This document shows, one piece after another, positions 62,705 through 64,000 of a stretch of 64,000 nt of DNA. The stretch covers positions 90,839-154,838 of the forward strand of contig NZ_MIEH01000020.1 in NCBI RefSeq assembly GCF_001754075.1, given 5' to 3'. This DNA comes from Merdimonas faecis. Lineage in GTDB: Bacteria; Bacillota; Clostridia; Lachnospirales; Lachnospiraceae. Position 1 is the first letter of the stretch. Every line of letters starts with the position of its first letter. Below the pieces are notes generated by a model. That model was not told the DNA's origin and searched no databases. It saw only the letters and a list, made by a program, of their open reading frames with translations. The position numbers and the translations under genes were made by a program.

Positions 62705-62892
62705 AGATTGAAACCGATGAAATATCCGGTGAGGATATATCTGGCTGGCTGATTCCGATGAGCCAGGTCCTTGAATTTGAAAAAGAGTGGAGAAAGGAAG
62801 AATCTAAATTGGATGCTTGGGATGATCGGCTTCGCATTGCCGAATGGAACAAATCCGGAGCTAAGATTACCATAAACTTTTCCAGATACTAA
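62665..62892 (+). pseudogene. frame-shifted remnant or short unknown ORF
   Basis: 75 codons in another frame overlapping the previous remnant, acidic, with ISGWLIPMSQVLEFEKEWRKEESKLDAWDDRLRIAEWNKSG. No recognisable binding site and no family match. It ends just before a terminator hairpin, so it could be the true C-terminus of the gene begun at 62478. Confidence 0.35.
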
Positions 62893-62925
62893 TACCATTC
62901 ATTCTTCGGAGTGAGTGGTATTTTT
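62891..62925 (+). terminator. intrinsic terminator after the phage-like remnants
   Basis: ATACCATTC (62892-62900) pairs with GAGTGGTAT (62913-62921) with one G-U pair, followed by TTTTTATA. Confidence 0.7.
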
Positions 62926-63338
62926 ATATCCGTTTTTAGGAGATAATGTTCGAAAAGGAGTATTATGGAAAAGATGCAGAAGTTACGATGACGAAATCAG
63001 AATTAGAAAGTATGCTTGTTAAAATGGAAGAATATAGATAGGACAGAGGTACGGAATAAAGCAAAAATGAATCAGAGATTAATCACATTAAGTGAACTGA
63101 TAAAGCTTTTAACAGATAAATTGAAAAACGGTGATGCTGGTAGGGATTCTAAATAAGATAATGTTGAACGTTTATAAGCATATTGCCATTAAAAAAGCAA
63201 CATCAGCAATAGACTACGCCTCATGATACGAAAATGACACAAATAAAACGGGCTACTTGGGGGCTCTTAACTGGATTCATATAAAACAAAAATGGCTAAA
63301 CCTCTTGTAAGTACTGAGTTTGAGCCACTTTCAAAAAC
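62926..63338. other. no recognisable gene; degenerate short frames
   Basis: AT-rich. It has three tiny frames with possible binding sites (about 8 codons near 62965, 18 codons near 62987-63040, 29 codons MNQRLITLSELIKLLTDKLKNGDAGRDSK at 63067-63156). They look like pieces of one or two decayed genes. I see no RNA gene or repeat here. Confidence 0.4.
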
Positions 63339-63411
63339 TGAGCGTGCGGGGATTCGAACCCCGGACAACTTGATTAAAAGTCAAGTGCTCTACCACCTGA
63401 GCTACACGCCC
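63339..63411 (-). tRNA. tRNA-Lys (TTT)
   Basis: 73 nt without encoded CCA. Acceptor GGGCGTG/CACGCTC, T-arm with GGTTCGAATCC, anticodon TTT in the loop CTTTTAA closed by CTTGA/TCAAG. It is the last gene of the cluster in the direction of transcription. Confidence 0.93.
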
Positions 63412-63440
63412 AAAATAAACTATTTTCTAGGTAAAGAAAA

Positions 63441-63513
<73 letters not shown>

Positions 63514-63517
63514 GAAA

Positions 63518-63591
<74 letters not shown>

Positions 63592-63620
63592 ATATTTAAT
63601 TTTTGTCTTTTTCAAGACAA

Positions 63621-63693
63621 AGCCGATGATCGGACTCGAACCGATAACCTGCTGATTACAAATCAGCTGCTCTGCCAATTGAGCCACATCGGC
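63621..63693 (-). tRNA. tRNA-Thr (TGT)
   Basis: 73 nt. Acceptor GCCGATG/CATCGGC, anticodon loop TTTGTAA with TGT, discriminator T. Confidence 0.93.
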
Positions 63694-63715
63694 CTACTAG
63701 AGATCTAACGGCTAA

Positions 63716-63797
63716 TGGATGGAGAAGGATTCGAACCTTCGAAGGCGTTGCCAACAGATTTACAGTCTGCCCCCTTTGGCCACTCGGGAATCCATCC
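63716..63797 (-). tRNA. tRNA-Tyr (GTA)
   Basis: 82 nt with a long variable arm. Acceptor GGATGGA/TCCATCC, anticodon loop CTGTAAA with GTA. Confidence 0.93.
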
Positions 63798-63805
63798 ATA
63801 TTGTA

Positions 63806-63878
63806 TGGGGCCTATAGGGCTCGAACCTATGACCCTCTGCTTGTAAGGCAGATGCTCTCCCAGCTGAGCTAAGACCCC
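63806..63878 (-). tRNA. tRNA-Val (TAC)
   Basis: 73 nt. Acceptor GGGGTCT/AGGCCCC with one non-canonical pair, anticodon loop CTTACAA with TAC, T-arm GGTTCGAGCC. Confidence 0.93.
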
Positions 63879-63883
63879 ATAAA

Positions 63884-63957
63884 CGACCCAGAAGAGACTC
63901 GAACTCTCGACCTCCGCCGTGACAGGGCGGCGCTCTAACCAACTGAGCCACTGGGCC
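63884..63957 (-). tRNA. tRNA-Asp (GTC)
   Basis: 74 nt. Acceptor GGCCCAG/CTGGGTC, discriminator G as expected for Asp, anticodon loop CTGTCAC with GTC. First tRNA in the transcribed direction. The upstream AAAACTGCATATAAG-like context resembles rRNA operon spacers, so an rRNA operon may lie beyond the window edge. Confidence 0.93.
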
Positions 63958-64000
63958 ATTTCAGAAGATATCAATGTATCTTCAAAACTGCATATAAGAA

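Noticed and set aside
63339..63411. tRNA-Lys as proven attachment site of the island
   Set aside because: No direct repeat of the tRNA 3' end was found near 51.4 kb or elsewhere in the window, and no integrase gene is present.
63705..63974. Short minus-strand proteins over the tRNA cluster
   Set aside because: They are translations of tRNA genes (for example GEHLPYKQRVIGSSPIG), a common artefact.

Overview
The window looks like a low-to-mid GC, spore-forming Clostridia genome, most likely Lachnospiraceae. Pointers are spmA and spmB, an orphan Spo0A C-terminal domain protein, a meso-diaminopimelate dehydrogenase, clostridial two-component systems, ECF transport, preQ1, T-box and yybP-ykoY leader RNAs, and strong Shine-Dalgarno sites. 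Genus cannot be settled from the sequence alone. Most genes lie on the minus strand.

Layout. Positions 1-6.2 kb hold the end of prs, a YhaO/YhaN-like nuclease-ATPase pair, a VanRS-like two-component system and asnS. At 6.4-8 kb are an SDR oxidoreductase with a consensus promoter and queT behind a preQ1-type leader. At 8-15 kb a minus-strand cluster encodes a response regulator, a large sensor kinase, a methyltransferase and a membrane-anchored 812-residue protein. At 15-16 kb are an orphan Spo0A-C gene behind three 0A-like boxes and a candidate structured small RNA. At 16-24.3 kb are a hydrolase, citrate synthase, rsmA, an XRE regulator with a small membrane protein, tatD, ddh and metG behind a Met T-box. 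At 24.3-30.3 kb are two PHP phosphoesterases, an RpiR regulator and a complete ECF transporter. At 30.4-35.3 kb is a polyamine operon (regulator-potA-potB-potCD fusion). At 35.5-51.3 kb are a PatB/MalY lyase, nth, a ProX-type editing protein, a DUF362 ferredoxin, a PepSY lipoprotein beside a two-component system, a DUF885 peptidase, spmB, a MATE pump and spmA. This stretch ends with an AI-2E family protein and a P-type ATPase behind a yybP-ykoY Mn2+ riboswitch.

From about 51.4 kb to 62.5 kb base composition becomes clearly AT-rich. This island carries a YesM/YesN-type two-component system, a degenerate RbsA-like ATPase, a complete RbsABC-type sugar transporter, an esterase and an amidohydrolase. 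Beyond it lies a short gene with one in-frame TGA that fits a CC/Se-motif (HesB-like) selenoprotein, with a SECIS-like hairpin, then phage-like gene remnants and a seven-tRNA cluster (Asp, Val, Tyr, Thr, fMet, Phe, Lys; minus strand).

Candidates for something new: the selenoprotein at 61544-61867; the island signalling unit, in which a sensor kinase with no extracellular domain is coupled to a catalytically degenerate sugar-ABC ATPase; a PotA with two Ig-like repeats inserted in its TOBE region; the orphan Spo0A-C gene with its 0A-box ladder; and palindromic REP elements that each end within a few bases of a stop codon.
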